A stretch of 64,000 nucleotides of DNA from CAILZL01 sp050181835 (GCA_050181835.1 JBFXCU010000001.1:372001-436000); one strand, 5' to 3'. Counted from the first letter of the stretch, positions 50,568 to 60,630 are shown. Notes: a model not told the origin generated them from the sequence alone. Numbers and translations: made by a program.

Positions 50568-53500
50568 ATGTCCGCGACTACGCCTCCTACTGCTCAGGTG
50601 CCTACAATGGCGCTCGATATCGTTTCTGCTGTCGATGCCACCGACGGCACCGCCCATGGTCATTCTCACCGGGTGACTCGGCCAGTGAAGCAAGGCTTGT
50701 ATGACCCGCAATTCGAGCACGATGCCTGCGGCGTCGGCTTTGTCGCGAATATCAAAGGCCACAAAACACATCGCATCCTGCAACAGGGCATTGAGGTTCT
50801 AAAAAACCTCGATCATCGCGGTGCCAGCGGCAGCGAAGTGAATACCGGTGATGGTGCGGGTGTGCTGCTGCAGCTGCCGCACAAATTTCTGGTTGAGGTA
50901 GCTGGCAAAAACAACATCAAGCTTCCCGCAGAAGGGGAATATGGCTGCGGTCTGATTTTCCTGCCGCGTGATCCGAATCTACGCCGTCGTCTGGAAGCCA
51001 AGTTCGGCCAGATTGTGCAGTCCGAGGGGCAGGAGTTGCTCGGCTGGCGTACCGTACCCACCAATAATTCCATGCTGGGTGATACCGCCAAGGCTTGCGA
51101 GCCATTCATTCGACAGGTGTTTATCGGTCGTGGCGATGGGTTAAAGGATCAGCAGGCATTTGAGCGCGCGCTGTATGTGATTCGCAAGCGCGCTTATTCC
51201 GATATTCGCACTTCCACCATTGGCGGCGCGGAGTTCTGGTACCTGTGCAGTCTGTCCAGCCGCACGCTGGTGTACAAAGGTATGCTCACTACTTCTCAGC
51301 TAGATGAATACTTTCTGGATCTGCGCGATCCGAGCATGGAAACTGCGCTGGCACTAGTGCATTCGCGTTTCAGTACCAACACCTTCCCAAGCTGGGATCG
51401 CGCGCATCCCTATCGTTATGTGGCGCATAACGGCGAGATCAACACCTTGCGTGGCAACTTCAACTGGATGAAGGCGCGTGAATCGCGTTTCAGTTCGGAA
51501 TTGTTCGGCGAGGACATGGAGAAAATTCCGCCCATCATTAATCCGAATGGCTCTGATTCGGCGATGTTCGATAACACGCTTGAACTACTGGTGTTAGGTG
51601 GGCGTTCACTGCCGCACGCGGTGATGATGATGGTGCCTGAGCCTTGGTCGGGCCATGAAACCATGGACGACAATCGCCGTGCCTTCTATCAATACCATTC
51701 TTGTCTGATGGAACCATGGGATGGGCCGGCTTGCATCGCGTTCACTGATGGCACGCAGATTGGTGCGATTCTTGATAGAAATGGCCTACGTCCTTCGCGT
51801 TATTACGTCACCAAGGATGACCTGGTGGTGATGGCATCCGAAGCGGGAGTGCTGGATATTCCGCCGCAGGATATCGTTCACAAGGGCCGCCTGCAGCCAG
51901 GCCGAATGTTCCTGATCAACATGGAGCAGGGCCGTATTGTTGATGATGCGGAAATCAAGCGCGCAATAGTCGGTGAACGCCCCTATCGTCAATGGCTTAA
52001 CCAGCACATGGTACAGCTGAAGGATTTGCCTACGGCGCCAGAATTACCACAGCCGGATCACGACACGCTGCTGCAGCGTCAGCTTGCCTTTGGCTACACC
52101 TTTGAGGATCAGCGCGTGTTGATTGCGCCCATGGCACGCGATGGTGTGGAGGCTGTTGGGTCAATGGGTAATGACACTCCATTGGCGGTGCTGTCATCGA
52201 AGACGCGTTTATTATTTGATTACTTCAAGCAATTGTTTGCACAGGTGACCAATCCACCGATTGATTCTATCCGCGAAGAAATCATCACCTCGTCAGAAAT
52301 GTTGCTGGGTTCAGAAGGAAATTTGCTGGAGCCATTGGCAAGCGATTGCCGTCGCGTGCAGTTGAGCGGCCCTATCCTTACCAATGAAGATTTCGCCAAG
52401 ATTCGCCGCATGGAATTGCCGGGTCTGAAGGTTGGCATGCTCTCAACCTTGTTCAAGGTGAAGCGCGGCGAACTGGGTTTGGTCAAGACCATGGAAGAGC
52501 TCTGCGCGGCTGCGCAGCGCTTGATCGAAACCGACGAAATCAATGTCTTGATTCTGAGTGATCGCGGTGTAAATAGCGATTTAGTTCCACTGCCGTCGCT
52601 ACTGGCGGTGTCGGGTTTGCATCATTTCTTGATCCGTGCAGGTATCCGTACACGTGTCAGTCTGGTCATCGAAACCGGCGAGGCGCGTGAAGTGCATCAT
52701 TTCGCCTTGCTGGTGGGGTATGGCGCGAGTGCGATCAATCCGTATCTCGCTTTCGAAACCATTGACGGCATGATTCGCGAAGACATGCTACCGAATGTGG
52801 ATCACAAGACAGCTTGTAAGAACTTCGTCAAGGCTGCCACCAAGGGCGTGGTCAAAGTGATGTCGAAGATGGGTATCTCGGCCATCCAGAGCTACCACGG
52901 TGCACAAGTGTTTGAAGCCGTGGGCCTGCATCAAGAAGTAGTCGATGAATATTTCACCAACACTGCTTCGCGTATCGGTGGTATCGGCATTGATTTAGTG
53001 GCGCGTGAAACGCTGATGCGCCATGCGGTTGCGTTTCCAGTACGACAAGTTAATGGCGATGCATTACCCGCAGGTGGACAGTATCAGTGGCGCTCGGAAG
53101 GCGAGTATCACATGTTCAATCCGGAATCGATTCATCGCTTGCAGAAGTCGGTGCGTACCGGCAGTTACACCACTTATAAATCCTATGCTGCGTTAATCGA
53201 TGACCAATCGAAGCAGTTGGCGACATTGCGTGGATTGCTGGATTTCAAACCACGCGAGTCAATTCCCATCGAAGAAGTGGAGTCCGTAGAAAGCATCGTC
53301 ACACGCTTCAAAACTGGTGCGATGAGCTATGGCTCGATCAGCAAAGAAGCACATGAAAACCTGGCAATTGCCATGAATCGCATTGGTGGCAAGAGCAATA
53401 CCGGTGAGGGTGGTGAAGATCCGGAGCGCTTTATCCCCATGCCCAATGGCGACTCAAAGAACTCTGCCATCAAACAAGTTGCGTCGGGCCGCTTTGGCGT

Positions 53501-55262
53501 CACCAGCAACTACTTGGTTAATGCGCGTGAGTTGCAGATCAAAATGGCGCAGGGTGCCAAGCCCGGTGAGGGTGGCCAGTTACCTGGCACCAAGGTATAT
53601 CCGTGGGTAGCTAAAACGCGGCATACCACTGCGGGCGTGGGCTTGATTTCGCCGCCACCGCATCATGATATTTATTCCATCGAAGATTTGGCTGAATTGA
53701 TTCATGACTTGAAGAACAGCAATCGGCAGGCTCGAGTGTGCGTCAAGCTAGTGGCTGAGGTTGGCGTGGGTACCATCGCTGCCGGTGTTGCCAAAGCGCA
53801 CGCTGATGTCGTGTTGATCTCCGGTTACGATGGCGGCACGGGCGCATCACCGCTCACTTCAACTACGCATGCAGGCCTGCCGTGGGAATTGGGCTTGGCC
53901 GAAACGCATCAGACTTTGGTGTTGAACAATCTACGCAGTCGTATCGCGGTGGAAACCGATGGCCAGTTAAAGACTGGTCGCGATGTGATGATTGCCACTT
54001 TGCTGGGCGCAGAAGAATTTGGCTTCGCTACCGCACCACTGGTGGCCAGTGGTTGCATCCTGATGCGCGTCTGTCATTTGAATACCTGCCCGGTGGGTAT
54101 CGCGACGCAGAACCCGGTGTTGCGTGAGAAATTTGCCGGCAAGCCGGAGCACGTGGTTAATTTCATGAACTTCGTTGCTCAGGATTTGCGCGAATGGATG
54201 GCCAAGCTTGGTTTCCGTACCATCCTTGAGATGGTAGGTCGTGTCGATGTGCTGGAGCCTAAGAAGGCCATTGACCATTGGAAGGGCAAGGGCTTCGATT
54301 TGAGTAACATCTTGTACCAACCCGACGCGGGTTCCGAGGTAGGGCGTTACTGCCAGATTGACCAAGATCATGGCTTGGATAATTCGCTCGACGTCACGCA
54401 GTTGCTCGATATCTGCAAGCCGGCGATTGAGCGCGGTGAAAAGGTGCAGGCTGAACTGAGTATCCGTAACGTCAATCGGGTTACCGGCACGATTACAGGC
54501 AGCGAAATTACCCGTAAGTGGGGAATTGATGGCCTGCCGGAAGATACGGTGCGGATTAAGTTCACCGGTTCAGCAGGGCAAAGCTTTGGTGCCTTCATGC
54601 CCAAAGGCATGAGTTTCCAGCTGGAAGGTGATGCCAACGATTACGTAGGTAAGGGTCTGTCGGGCGGCAAGCTGGTGATTTATCCATCGGATCTGGCGAC
54701 GTTCAAGGCCGAAGAAAACATCATTATCGGGAATGTGGCGTTGTACGGCGCCACTGCTGGTGAAGTATTCATTCGTGGCCGCGCTGGGGAACGCTTCGCA
54801 GTTCGCAACAGTGGCGTCAGTACCGTGGTTGAAGGGTTGGGTGACCATGGCTGTGAGTACATGACCGGTGGACGTGTGGTGGTGCTGGGTAGTACTGGCC
54901 GCAATTTTGCTGCCGGTATGTCAGGCGGCATTGCTTATGTGCTGGATGGTACGGATACGGTTATCTCACACATCAATAAGGCCATGGTTAACATTGAGTC
55001 TCTTGTGGATCCTGTGGAGATCGCTGAAGTGCGTGCGTTGATCGAGAGGCACCGCACTTACACTAAGAGCGATCGTGCCCAGCAAGTGCTCGATGCGTGG
55101 GACACCTATCTACCCAAGTTCGTAAAAGTGATCCCTAAGGATTACCAGCGCATGCTGGCTGGCATCAAGAAGGCCGAGGAGCAAGGGCTCACCGGTGATG
55201 ACGCAGTGATGCAAGCCTTCGAGGAAAACTCACGCGATGTCGCGCGGGTGGGTGGCGGCTAA
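50568..55262 (+). CDS. gltB: Glutamate synthase (NADPH) large subunit
   Basis: 1564 residues (1551 if ATG 50607 is used). Glutamine amidotransferase class II domain with the N-terminal nucleophile Cys54 in FEHDACGVGFVANIKG, exposed after propeptide removal; central and FMN domains (SKEAHENLAIAMNRIGGKSN, GEGGEDPERF, KPGEGGQLPGTKVYP, ISGYDGGTGASPLTST); 3Fe-4S cluster in CHLNTCPVGIAT; and C-terminal beta-helix repeats (GNVALYGATAGEVFIRGRAG). It makes two glutamates from glutamine and 2-oxoglutarate with GltD. gltD follows by 93 bases. It lies between the sigma-54 orphan and gltD. Confidence 0.96.
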   Translation: MSATTPPTAQVPTMALDIVSAVDATDGTAHGHSHRVTRPVKQGLYDPQFEHDACGVGFVANIKGHKTHRILQQGIEVLKNLDHRGASGSEVNTGDGAGVLLQLPHKFLVEVAGKNNIKLPAEGEYGCGLIFLPRDPNLRRRLEAKFGQIVQSEGQELLGWRTVPTNNSMLGDTAKACEPFIRQVFIGRGDGLKDQQAFERALYVIRKRAYSDIRTSTIGGAEFWYLCSLSSRTLVYKGMLTTSQLDEYFLDLRDPSMETALALVHSRFSTNTFPSWDRAHPYRYVAHNGEINTLRGNFNWMKARESRFSSELFGEDMEKIPPIINPNGSDSAMFDNTLELLVLGGRSLPHAVMMMVPEPWSGHETMDDNRRAFYQYHSCLMEPWDGPACIAFTDGTQIGAILDRNGLRPSRYYVTKDDLVVMASEAGVLDIPPQDIVHKGRLQPGRMFLINMEQGRIVDDAEIKRAIVGERPYRQWLNQHMVQLKDLPTAPELPQPDHDTLLQRQLAFGYTFEDQRVLIAPMARDGVEAVGSMGNDTPLAVLSSKTRLLFDYFKQLFAQVTNPPIDSIREEIITSSEMLLGSEGNLLEPLASDCRRVQLSGPILTNEDFAKIRRMELPGLKVGMLSTLFKVKRGELGLVKTMEELCAAAQRLIETDEINVLILSDRGVNSDLVPLPSLLAVSGLHHFLIRAGIRTRVSLVIETGEAREVHHFALLVGYGASAINPYLAFETIDGMIREDMLPNVDHKTACKNFVKAATKGVVKVMSKMGISAIQSYHGAQVFEAVGLHQEVVDEYFTNTASRIGGIGIDLVARETLMRHAVAFPVRQVNGDALPAGGQYQWRSEGEYHMFNPESIHRLQKSVRTGSYTTYKSYAALIDDQSKQLATLRGLLDFKPRESIPIEEVESVESIVTRFKTGAMSYGSISKEAHENLAIAMNRIGGKSNTGEGGEDPERFIPMPNGDSKNSAIKQVASGRFGVTSNYLVNARELQIKMAQGAKPGEGGQLPGTKVYPWVAKTRHTTAGVGLISPPPHHDIYSIEDLAELIHDLKNSNRQARVCVKLVAEVGVGTIAAGVAKAHADVVLISGYDGGTGASPLTSTTHAGLPWELGLAETHQTLVLNNLRSRIAVETDGQLKTGRDVMIATLLGAEEFGFATAPLVASGCILMRVCHLNTCPVGIATQNPVLREKFAGKPEHVVNFMNFVAQDLREWMAKLGFRTILEMVGRVDVLEPKKAIDHWKGKGFDLSNILYQPDAGSEVGRYCQIDQDHGLDNSLDVTQLLDICKPAIERGEKVQAELSIRNVNRVTGTITGSEITRKWGIDGLPEDTVRIKFTGSAGQSFGAFMPKGMSFQLEGDANDYVGKGLSGGKLVIYPSDLATFKAEENIIIGNVALYGATAGEVFIRGRAGERFAVRNSGVSTVVEGLGDHGCEYMTGGRVVVLGSTGRNFAAGMSGGIAYVLDGTDTVISHINKAMVNIESLVDPVEIAEVRALIERHRTYTKSDRAQQVLDAWDTYLPKFVKVIPKDYQRMLAGIKKAEEQGLTGDDAVMQAFEENSRDVARVGGG

Positions 55263-55280
55263 GCAGATAGGGTGATTTAT

Positions 55281-55301
55281 AGGTCGGCTTAAGCCCGACC
55301 T
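55281..55301. repeat. Palindrome between gltB and gltD
   Basis: AGGTCGG (55281-55287) and CCGACCT (55295-55301) pair around CTTAAGC. The TAGGTCGG-CTTAAG-CCGAC form resembles a REP-type sequence seen in other gammaproteobacteria (recollection). It could modulate gltB-gltD mRNA levels. Confidence 0.5.
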
Positions 55302-55355
55302 GTGTCAGCAATGCGCAGTATTGTTTTTGCTTTTATAGATTGAGATTGATGAGAT

Positions 55356-56840
55356 ATGGGTAAGCCAACCGGATTCATTGAATACCTGCGCGAATTGCCA
55401 GCAGATCGCAGCCCAACTGAACGCGTGAAAGACTGGAATGAATTCCACCATCACATGGACGATAAGCGTCTGCGAAATCAAGGCGCGCGTTGTATGGATT
55501 GTGGTGTCCCCTTTTGTCATACCGGCACACTTATTAGTGGCATGGCGTCGGGCTGTCCGGTCAATAATTTGATTCCTGAGTGGAATGATCTGGTGTATCG
55601 CGGCTTGTGGCAGGAAGCGTTGATGCGACTGCATAAGACCAATAATTTCCCTGAGTTCACCGGCCGCGTGTGTCCCGCACCCTGTGAGGGGTCATGTGTA
55701 TTGGGGTTGAATAATCCGCCGGTGACCATCAAGAATATCGAGAACACCATCATTGATCGTGGGTGGGAAGAAGGCTGGGTGATTCCTGATGCGCCGAAGG
55801 TGCGTACTGGCAAGAAAGTGGCGGTGATTGGTTCTGGTCCGGCGGGTCTGTCGGCGGCGGCACAGTTGAATCGTGCGGGTCACTTGGTCACGGTGTTTGA
55901 GCGCGCTGATCGTCCGGGTGGCTTGCTGATGTACGGCATCCCCAACATGAAGCTCGACAAGAAGGCAGTGGTTGAGCGACGCCTGAAACTGATGGAACAG
56001 GAGGGTATCAAGTTTGAGTGCAATGCCGATGTTGGCGGCAATATATCCGTTGAGTCTTTACGCAAAGACTTTGACGCGATAGTGATTTGCACTGGCGCGA
56101 CGCTGCCACGTGATCTGCCTGTTGAAGGTCGCAACCTGCACGGTGTGCATTTCGCCATGGAATACCTCACTGCGACAACACAAGCGGTACTGGCTGAGGG
56201 GCCAGCTAGCGCGCCGATCCATGCCAAAGGCAAGGATGTGGTGGTGATTGGTGGTGGCGATACGGGTACCGACTGCGTTGGCAGTTCGATTCGTCAGGGC
56301 TGCAAGAGTGTGGTGCAGATTGAAATCATGCCACGTGCACCGATGGATCGCGCTGATGACAATCCTTGGCCAGAGTGGCCCAAGGTGTACAAGATGGACT
56401 ACGGTCAGGAAGAAGCAGCGGCCAAGTTTGGTGATGATCCGCGCGTCTATCAAACTACAGTGAAAAAATTTATTAGTGATACCACTGGCGCAGTGAAGGA
56501 ACTGATTACGGTTCAGATCAAGTGGGAAAAGAATGACAAGGGTCAGTTCATTCCGGTTGAACAAGCAGGCACTGAAAAAACACTTCAGGCACAGCTAGTG
56601 CTGTTGGCTATGGGCTTCCTCGGCCCTGAGCAGCCACTGGTGCAAGCATTAGGCGTTGATGCCGATCAGCGTAGCAACATCAAGGCTGAACATGGCAAAT
56701 TCAATACCAGCATCAAGGGTATATTCACTGCCGGTGATTGCCGTCGTGGCCAGAGCTTGGTGGTATGGGCTATTAACGAAGGCCGTGGTGCTGCACGTGA
56801 GTGTGATCGTTACTTGATGGGCACAACTGATTTGCCCTGA
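55356..56840 (+). CDS. gltD: Glutamate synthase (NADPH) small subunit
   Basis: 494 residues. N-terminal cysteine-rich region for two 4Fe-4S clusters (GARCMDCGVPFCHTGTLI, GCPVNNLIPEWNDLV, VCPAPCEGSCVLG), FAD site VIGSGPAGLSAAAQLNRAG, NADPH site VVIGGGDTGTDCVGSSIRQG, and the C-terminal FAD motif GIFTAGDCRRGQSLVVWAI. It passes electrons from NADPH to GltB. ATG 55356 gives the standard MGKPTGFIEY opening. Confidence 0.96.
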   Translation: MGKPTGFIEYLRELPADRSPTERVKDWNEFHHHMDDKRLRNQGARCMDCGVPFCHTGTLISGMASGCPVNNLIPEWNDLVYRGLWQEALMRLHKTNNFPEFTGRVCPAPCEGSCVLGLNNPPVTIKNIENTIIDRGWEEGWVIPDAPKVRTGKKVAVIGSGPAGLSAAAQLNRAGHLVTVFERADRPGGLLMYGIPNMKLDKKAVVERRLKLMEQEGIKFECNADVGGNISVESLRKDFDAIVICTGATLPRDLPVEGRNLHGVHFAMEYLTATTQAVLAEGPASAPIHAKGKDVVVIGGGDTGTDCVGSSIRQGCKSVVQIEIMPRAPMDRADDNPWPEWPKVYKMDYGQEEAAAKFGDDPRVYQTTVKKFISDTTGAVKELITVQIKWEKNDKGQFIPVEQAGTEKTLQAQLVLLAMGFLGPEQPLVQALGVDADQRSNIKAEHGKFNTSIKGIFTAGDCRRGQSLVVWAINEGRGAARECDRYLMGTTDLP

Positions 56841-56869
56841 GCTTGCCTGTATAGGCTGACTCACTAACG

Positions 56870-56893
56870 GCCTCACTGTAGTTGCAGTGGGGC
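56870..56893 (+). terminator. Hairpin after gltD
   Basis: Arms GCCTCACTG (56870-56878) and CAGTGGGGC (56885-56893) pair over 9 positions with one G-T, loop TAGTTG, then the T-rich TGTTGTCATTTAT. It is 30 bases past the gltD stop and probably ends the gltBD transcript. Confidence 0.55.
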
Positions 56894-57051
56894 TGTTGTC
56901 ATTTATGGGCTTCAACAAGCTTATTCATGAGTGTTGCCAGCCAGAAAATGCTTGAATACCCCCGGGGGCAAAATGATACCCTCAAAAAGTTGAGTTTGAC
57001 CGTTAGTCAGTTACTACTGAAACCCAACAAAAATCAAATGGAGAAATCTCG

Positions 57052-57441
57052 ATGAGTATGGTTAAAGAGTTCAAAGACTTTGCTATGCGGGGCAATGTGA
57101 TTGATCTGGCAGTCGGTGTCGTGATTGGCGGTGCCTTTGGCAAGATCGTTTCTGCCTTTGTTGATGCTGTGGTTATGCCAGTGCTGGGTTTGTTGACCAG
57201 TGGTGTCAACTTTGCTGACTTGGCTGTCCAGATTGGTGGTACCGATGAGCAGCCTGTGTTGCTCAAGTATGGCCTGTTCGTACAGGCAACTATTGACTTC
57301 ATCATCATTGCCTTTGTCATCTTTATGGCCATTCGTGCCATCAATAAGATGAAGCAACCTGAAGCACCGGCTGCGCCCGCCGCACCACCCAAGCAGGAGG
57401 TGCTGCTGGAAGAAATTCGTAACTTGCTGGCTAAACGCTAG
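57052..57441 (+). CDS. mscL: Large-conductance mechanosensitive channel
   Basis: 129 residues, inner-membrane pentamer that opens under osmotic downshock. N-terminal helix FKDFAMRGNVIDLAVGVVIG, pore helix TM1 (GGAFGKIVSAFVDAVVMPVL), loop FADLAVQIGG, TM2 (QATIDFIIIAFVIFMAIRAI) and C-terminal bundle LLEEIRNLLAKR. Full length. ATG 57052 is preceded by a GGAG (57040-57043). It has its own terminator at 57461-57496. Confidence 0.95.
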   Translation: MSMVKEFKDFAMRGNVIDLAVGVVIGGAFGKIVSAFVDAVVMPVLGLLTSGVNFADLAVQIGGTDEQPVLLKYGLFVQATIDFIIIAFVIFMAIRAINKMKQPEAPAAPAAPPKQEVLLEEIRNLLAKR

Positions 57442-57460
57442 CCTTACGTAAACTGCGGGT

Positions 57461-57496
57461 AGCGCCCTCTTGCATGTGAGTGAAAGGGCGCTTTTT
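57461..57496 (+). terminator. Intrinsic terminator after mscL
   Basis: AGCGCCCT (57461-57468) and AGGGCGCT (57485-57492) are perfect 8-bp arms with a 16-base loop, followed by a T run to 57496, 20 bases past the mscL stop. Confidence 0.8.
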
Positions 57497-57557
57497 GATG
57501 TGGCCAAGTTGACGCGTGAGTTTCTGGGTTAATACACGCGTCATGCCGGAAGCAATC

Positions 57558-58370
57558 ATGAATTTCATTGCTAAACTGCGTGCTGCCTGGGCGTCCAGCA
57601 ATTCACTGCTCTGTGTGGGACTGGATCCGGATCCAGCCAGGCTACCATCCTGCTTGCGCGGCCAACCGCAGGCGATCTTTGAGTTCAATAAAGCAATTGT
57701 TGATGCCACCCATGACTTGGTGTGTGCCTACAAGCCACAGATCGCTTACTTTGCCGCTCAGTCGGCTGAAGATCAGTTATTGATGACGATAGATTATGTG
57801 CGCGATCAGTATCCGCACATACCTGTGATTCTCGATGCCAAGCGGGGTGATATAGGCAGCACGGCCGAGCAATATGCCGTTGAGGCTTTTGTTCGCTTTC
57901 AGGCAGATGCGGTTACGATTAATCCATACTTGGGTGCCGACTCTATCTCGCCGTTTACCCGTTATGCTGATAAAGGCGTGGTCATCCTGTGTCGCACCTC
58001 GAATAGCGGCGCCAAGGACTTACAGGATTTGGATGTTGGTGGTCAGCCATTGTATTTGCGTGTGGCTGAGAAAGTGGCGCACGAATGGAATGGCAGTAAC
58101 AATTGTATGCTGGTGGTAGGCGCCACTTGGCCGGAACAGATGCAACGCGTGCGCGCTGTGGTAGGTGACATGCCGTTGCTGGTGCCAGGCGTCGGTGCGC
58201 AGGGAGGTGACGTCAAGGCATTGGTTACAGCAGGTAAGACGGCTGATGGTACGGGGCTGGTGATCAATTCTTCACGCGCTGTGCTGTATGCCAGCAGTAG
58301 TGATGACTTTGCACAAGCTGCGCGACAAGTGGTGCAAACGTCGCGCAATGAGATCAATTTGTATCGTTAA
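57558..58370 (+). CDS. pyrF: Orotidine 5'-phosphate decarboxylase, type 2
   Basis: 270 residues from ATG 57558, with GGAAG five bases upstream; ATG 57543 is also in frame. Converts OMP to UMP, the last step of pyrimidine synthesis. Signature: SNSLLCVGLDPDPARLP, FNKAIVDATHDLVCAYKPQ, catalytic VILDAKRGDIGSTA, VTINPYLGADSISPF, LVPGVGAQGGD and INSSRAVLYA. The DAKRGDIG form and length mark the type 2 family (the one fused to OPRT in some organisms) rather than the ~230-residue E. coli type. Downstream, phzF-like starts after 26 bases. Confidence 0.93.
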   Translation: MNFIAKLRAAWASSNSLLCVGLDPDPARLPSCLRGQPQAIFEFNKAIVDATHDLVCAYKPQIAYFAAQSAEDQLLMTIDYVRDQYPHIPVILDAKRGDIGSTAEQYAVEAFVRFQADAVTINPYLGADSISPFTRYADKGVVILCRTSNSGAKDLQDLDVGGQPLYLRVAEKVAHEWNGSNNCMLVVGATWPEQMQRVRAVVGDMPLLVPGVGAQGGDVKALVTAGKTADGTGLVINSSRAVLYASSSDDFAQAARQVVQTSRNEINLYR

Positions 58371-58396
58371 CAAACTAAATTCTTGAGCCGTTATAG

Positions 58397-59272
58397 GTGC
58401 GTGCCTATAACTACCGTTTGTTGAATGTATTTGCCCTCGAAGGCCGACCGCTATCGGGCAATCCGCTATGTGTGTTTGAAGATGCGCGTGGTCTGGATAC
58501 ACAGACCATGCAGGCGTTGGCGTTGCAGTTCAATTTGTCCGAAACCACGTTCATTCTGCCCAGTGATTGCGCCACCGCGCAGGTGCGCATCTTTACCCCC
58601 AACTTTGAAATGCCCTTTGCCGGCCACCCGACGCTCGGCACGGCGCAAGTTGTGCGTGAGCTATGCGGCACAGGCGATGCACTCACTTTGCAAATGCAGG
58701 CGGGCGTGATCCCGGTAACAGCACAACAGAACAACTGGAAGCTGCAAGCCAATGCGCCCACCTGGCGGCCAGTGACTGCCAATGCGTTGCAGCTTGCAGC
58801 GATGCTGGGCCTGCACAGCGACGAGGTGCAGGCAACGCCGCTGTGGGTGAATGCCGGTAGCGAGCAGTTGGTAGTACCGTTGCGTGATGTTTCGGCTGTG
58901 CAACGCTGCGAGCCCAAACTAGCGTTACTCAAGCAGCACGCAGGCCTGACTGAGCAGCGGTTTTTGGTGTATGTATGGGCACATCGGAACGCAGAAGAGA
59001 TTGAGGCTCGGTTTTTCTTTGCCAAAGGCTCCGCTGTTGCTGAAGATCCGGCGACGGGTTCAGCCTGCGCCAATCTCGGTGGCTGGTTCATTGCCAACAA
59101 TACTGAGTTGCCGGTCAGCAAGCGTATCATGCAAGGTGCAGCAGTGGGTCGTCCGTCGGTGCTGAACCTGTACGTCGGCACACCTGTTCCAAACTTGCAC
59201 GATGACACGCAAAGTCGGATATTCGTATCCGGTCAGGTGATCGAATTGGGCCGGGGCCTTATTAATTTGTAA
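58397..59272 (+). CDS. PhzF-family isomerase/epimerase-like protein
   Basis: 291 residues from GTG 58397. PhzF fold: NVFALEGRPLSGNPLCVFED, NLSETTFILPSD with the family's active-site Glu, FEMPFAGHPTLGTAQVV and the closing EDPATGSACANLGGWF. Members include PhzF of phenazine synthesis and many uncharacterised isomerases; no phenazine genes are near, so substrate is unknown. No in-frame ATG precedes the conserved region. Its stop overlaps an ATG (59272) of the next frame by one base, and the PEBP gene follows closely. Confidence 0.88.
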   Translation: MRAYNYRLLNVFALEGRPLSGNPLCVFEDARGLDTQTMQALALQFNLSETTFILPSDCATAQVRIFTPNFEMPFAGHPTLGTAQVVRELCGTGDALTLQMQAGVIPVTAQQNNWKLQANAPTWRPVTANALQLAAMLGLHSDEVQATPLWVNAGSEQLVVPLRDVSAVQRCEPKLALLKQHAGLTEQRFLVYVWAHRNAEEIEARFFFAKGSAVAEDPATGSACANLGGWFIANNTELPVSKRIMQGAAVGRPSVLNLYVGTPVPNLHDDTQSRIFVSGQVIELGRGLINL

Positions 59273-59283
59273 TGGAGATTGTC

Positions 59284-59832
59284 ATGAAAACGCTTGCTAC
59301 ATTACTCATTGGTTGCATAGGCAGTACGGCAGTTTCGGCTGCTGACTTCATCCTCAGCAGCAGTGATATCGCACCCCAGGCCACGCTCAGCAATGCCCAG
59401 GTGTTCAATGGTTTTGGTTGCAGTGGTGGCAATGTATCGCCGCAACTGTCATGGAGTGGCGCGCCTGCGGGTACACAAAGTTATGCGCTGACGGTGTATG
59501 ACCCGGATGCGCCTACGGGCAGTGGCTGGTGGCATTGGGTGGCAATCAATATTCCCGCTTCTGTCACCAGTATTGCCAAAGGTGCGGGCACCGCAGCGGG
59601 CTCGGCCCTGCCAGCGGGAACCCAGCAAGTGCGTACCGATTTCGGCGCGCCCGGCTTTGGCGGTGCTTGCCCACCTGCGGGTGATAAAGCGCATCGCTAT
59701 ATATTCACGCTGTATGCGCTCAAGGTGCCCAGGCTCGACATACCGGCTGACGCAACGGCCGCTTACGCCGGATACAACATCCAGGGCAACCTGCTGGCGA
59801 AGGCCAGCTTCACGGCGTACTACGGGCGGTGA
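59284..59832 (+). CDS. YbhB/YbcL (PEBP) family protein, periplasmic
   Basis: 182 residues from ATG 59284, six bases after GGAG. Signal peptide MKTLATLLIGCIGSTAVSA, then the PEBP core: FNGFGCSGGNVSPQLSWSGA, GTQSYALTVYDPDAP, GWWHWVAINIP, GACPPAGDKAHRYIFTLYAL. Bacterial PEBPs bind small phosphate ligands; the role is unclear (E. coli YbhB/YbcL). It lies 11 bases after the PhzF-like gene, probably one transcript. ATG 59272 (12 bases earlier) is in frame but would weaken the signal. Confidence 0.88.
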   Translation: MKTLATLLIGCIGSTAVSAADFILSSSDIAPQATLSNAQVFNGFGCSGGNVSPQLSWSGAPAGTQSYALTVYDPDAPTGSGWWHWVAINIPASVTSIAKGAGTAAGSALPAGTQQVRTDFGAPGFGGACPPAGDKAHRYIFTLYALKVPRLDIPADATAAYAGYNIQGNLLAKASFTAYYGR

Positions 59833-59834
59833 GT

Positions 59835-59854
59835 GGTTCGACTGAAGTCGAACC
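59835..59854. terminator. Perfect palindrome between convergent genes
   Basis: GGTTCGACTGAAGTCGAACC: 9-bp arms around GA, 3 bases past the PEBP stop and ahead of the converging GNAT gene. It can act on both strands; a run of A follows at 59861. It may be a dispersed palindrome. Confidence 0.5.
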
Positions 59855-59926
59855 CATAGTTAAAAAAACCGGATTCGTTGCAGGTCAGGTTATTCCCGTT
59901 GGTTATAGCCTGATAACGATGCTGAC

Positions 59927-60394
59927 TCAGGGAGTCAGTCGTTTGTGCATCATGCTGTAACCGGCTCGGGTGGCAAAATTGAGTAACGAATAAAAACGTT
60001 GCGCGCGCACGTTGTGCGTCGCCACTTCCATCTCAATGTGTACAAACCCTCGCTCACGCATACTGTCTTCGACAGTTTTTACTAGTAGCTGCCCCACGCC
60101 TTGGCCACGTGCTTCGGCGACCACGTATAACTCGTCAATAGCCGCAGTCATCCCACCATGCGCAAAACTGAAGACACTGCTGCATAACAGATAGCCCAGC
60201 ACTTGTTGATCACTGTAGGCAAACCAGCCGCAGCCCAATTCGGGATGACTGAAAAAGCCGCGCAACAGCTGTTCGGCATGCTCGGCAGAGAAGCCACGAA
60301 TTTGTTCAAATTCCCAATACTGGCGCATCAGCTCAACCAGTACTGGAATTGACTCGGCTCGGGCGGTGCTGATGTGGATGGCGGATGTTTGCAT
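59927..60394 (-). CDS. GNAT acetyltransferase
   Basis: 155 residues from ATG 60394 (the frame opens to 60556 without conserved sequence). GNAT fold: TARAESIPVLVELMRQYWEF, FFSHPELGCGWFAYSDQQVL, IDELYVVAEARGQGVGQLLV (acetyl-CoA loop RGQGVG), HNVRAQRFYSLLNF and a C-terminal YSMMHKRL. Substrate unknown. It converges with the PEBP gene and is divergent from the methyltransferase gene across ~236 bases. Confidence 0.85.
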   Translation of the reverse strand: MQTSAIHISTARAESIPVLVELMRQYWEFEQIRGFSAEHAEQLLRGFFSHPELGCGWFAYSDQQVLGYLLCSSVFSFAHGGMTAAIDELYVVAEARGQGVGQLLVKTVEDSMRERGFVHIEMEVATHNVRAQRFYSLLNFATRAGYSMMHKRLTP

Positions 60395-60630
60395 AGGCGC
60401 ACATTCATTATTCTGGTTGCTCGGCCATCCCCCGATGGCGGCCATTATCTTCGCATGCCTTTGATCCTCTGGGTACTTCGATATGTCCAGGCATCCTTGA
60501 CCTCCTCGCGAGGTCAACAAAATTTCACACAGCCAAAAGTCTGTGTTGCAGCTCATTGCGCTACCATCAGCCCCTCGTTGATCAGCGATACAAACAAGAC
60601 ATTTATCAAACAGACTCGGAGGGGATCATC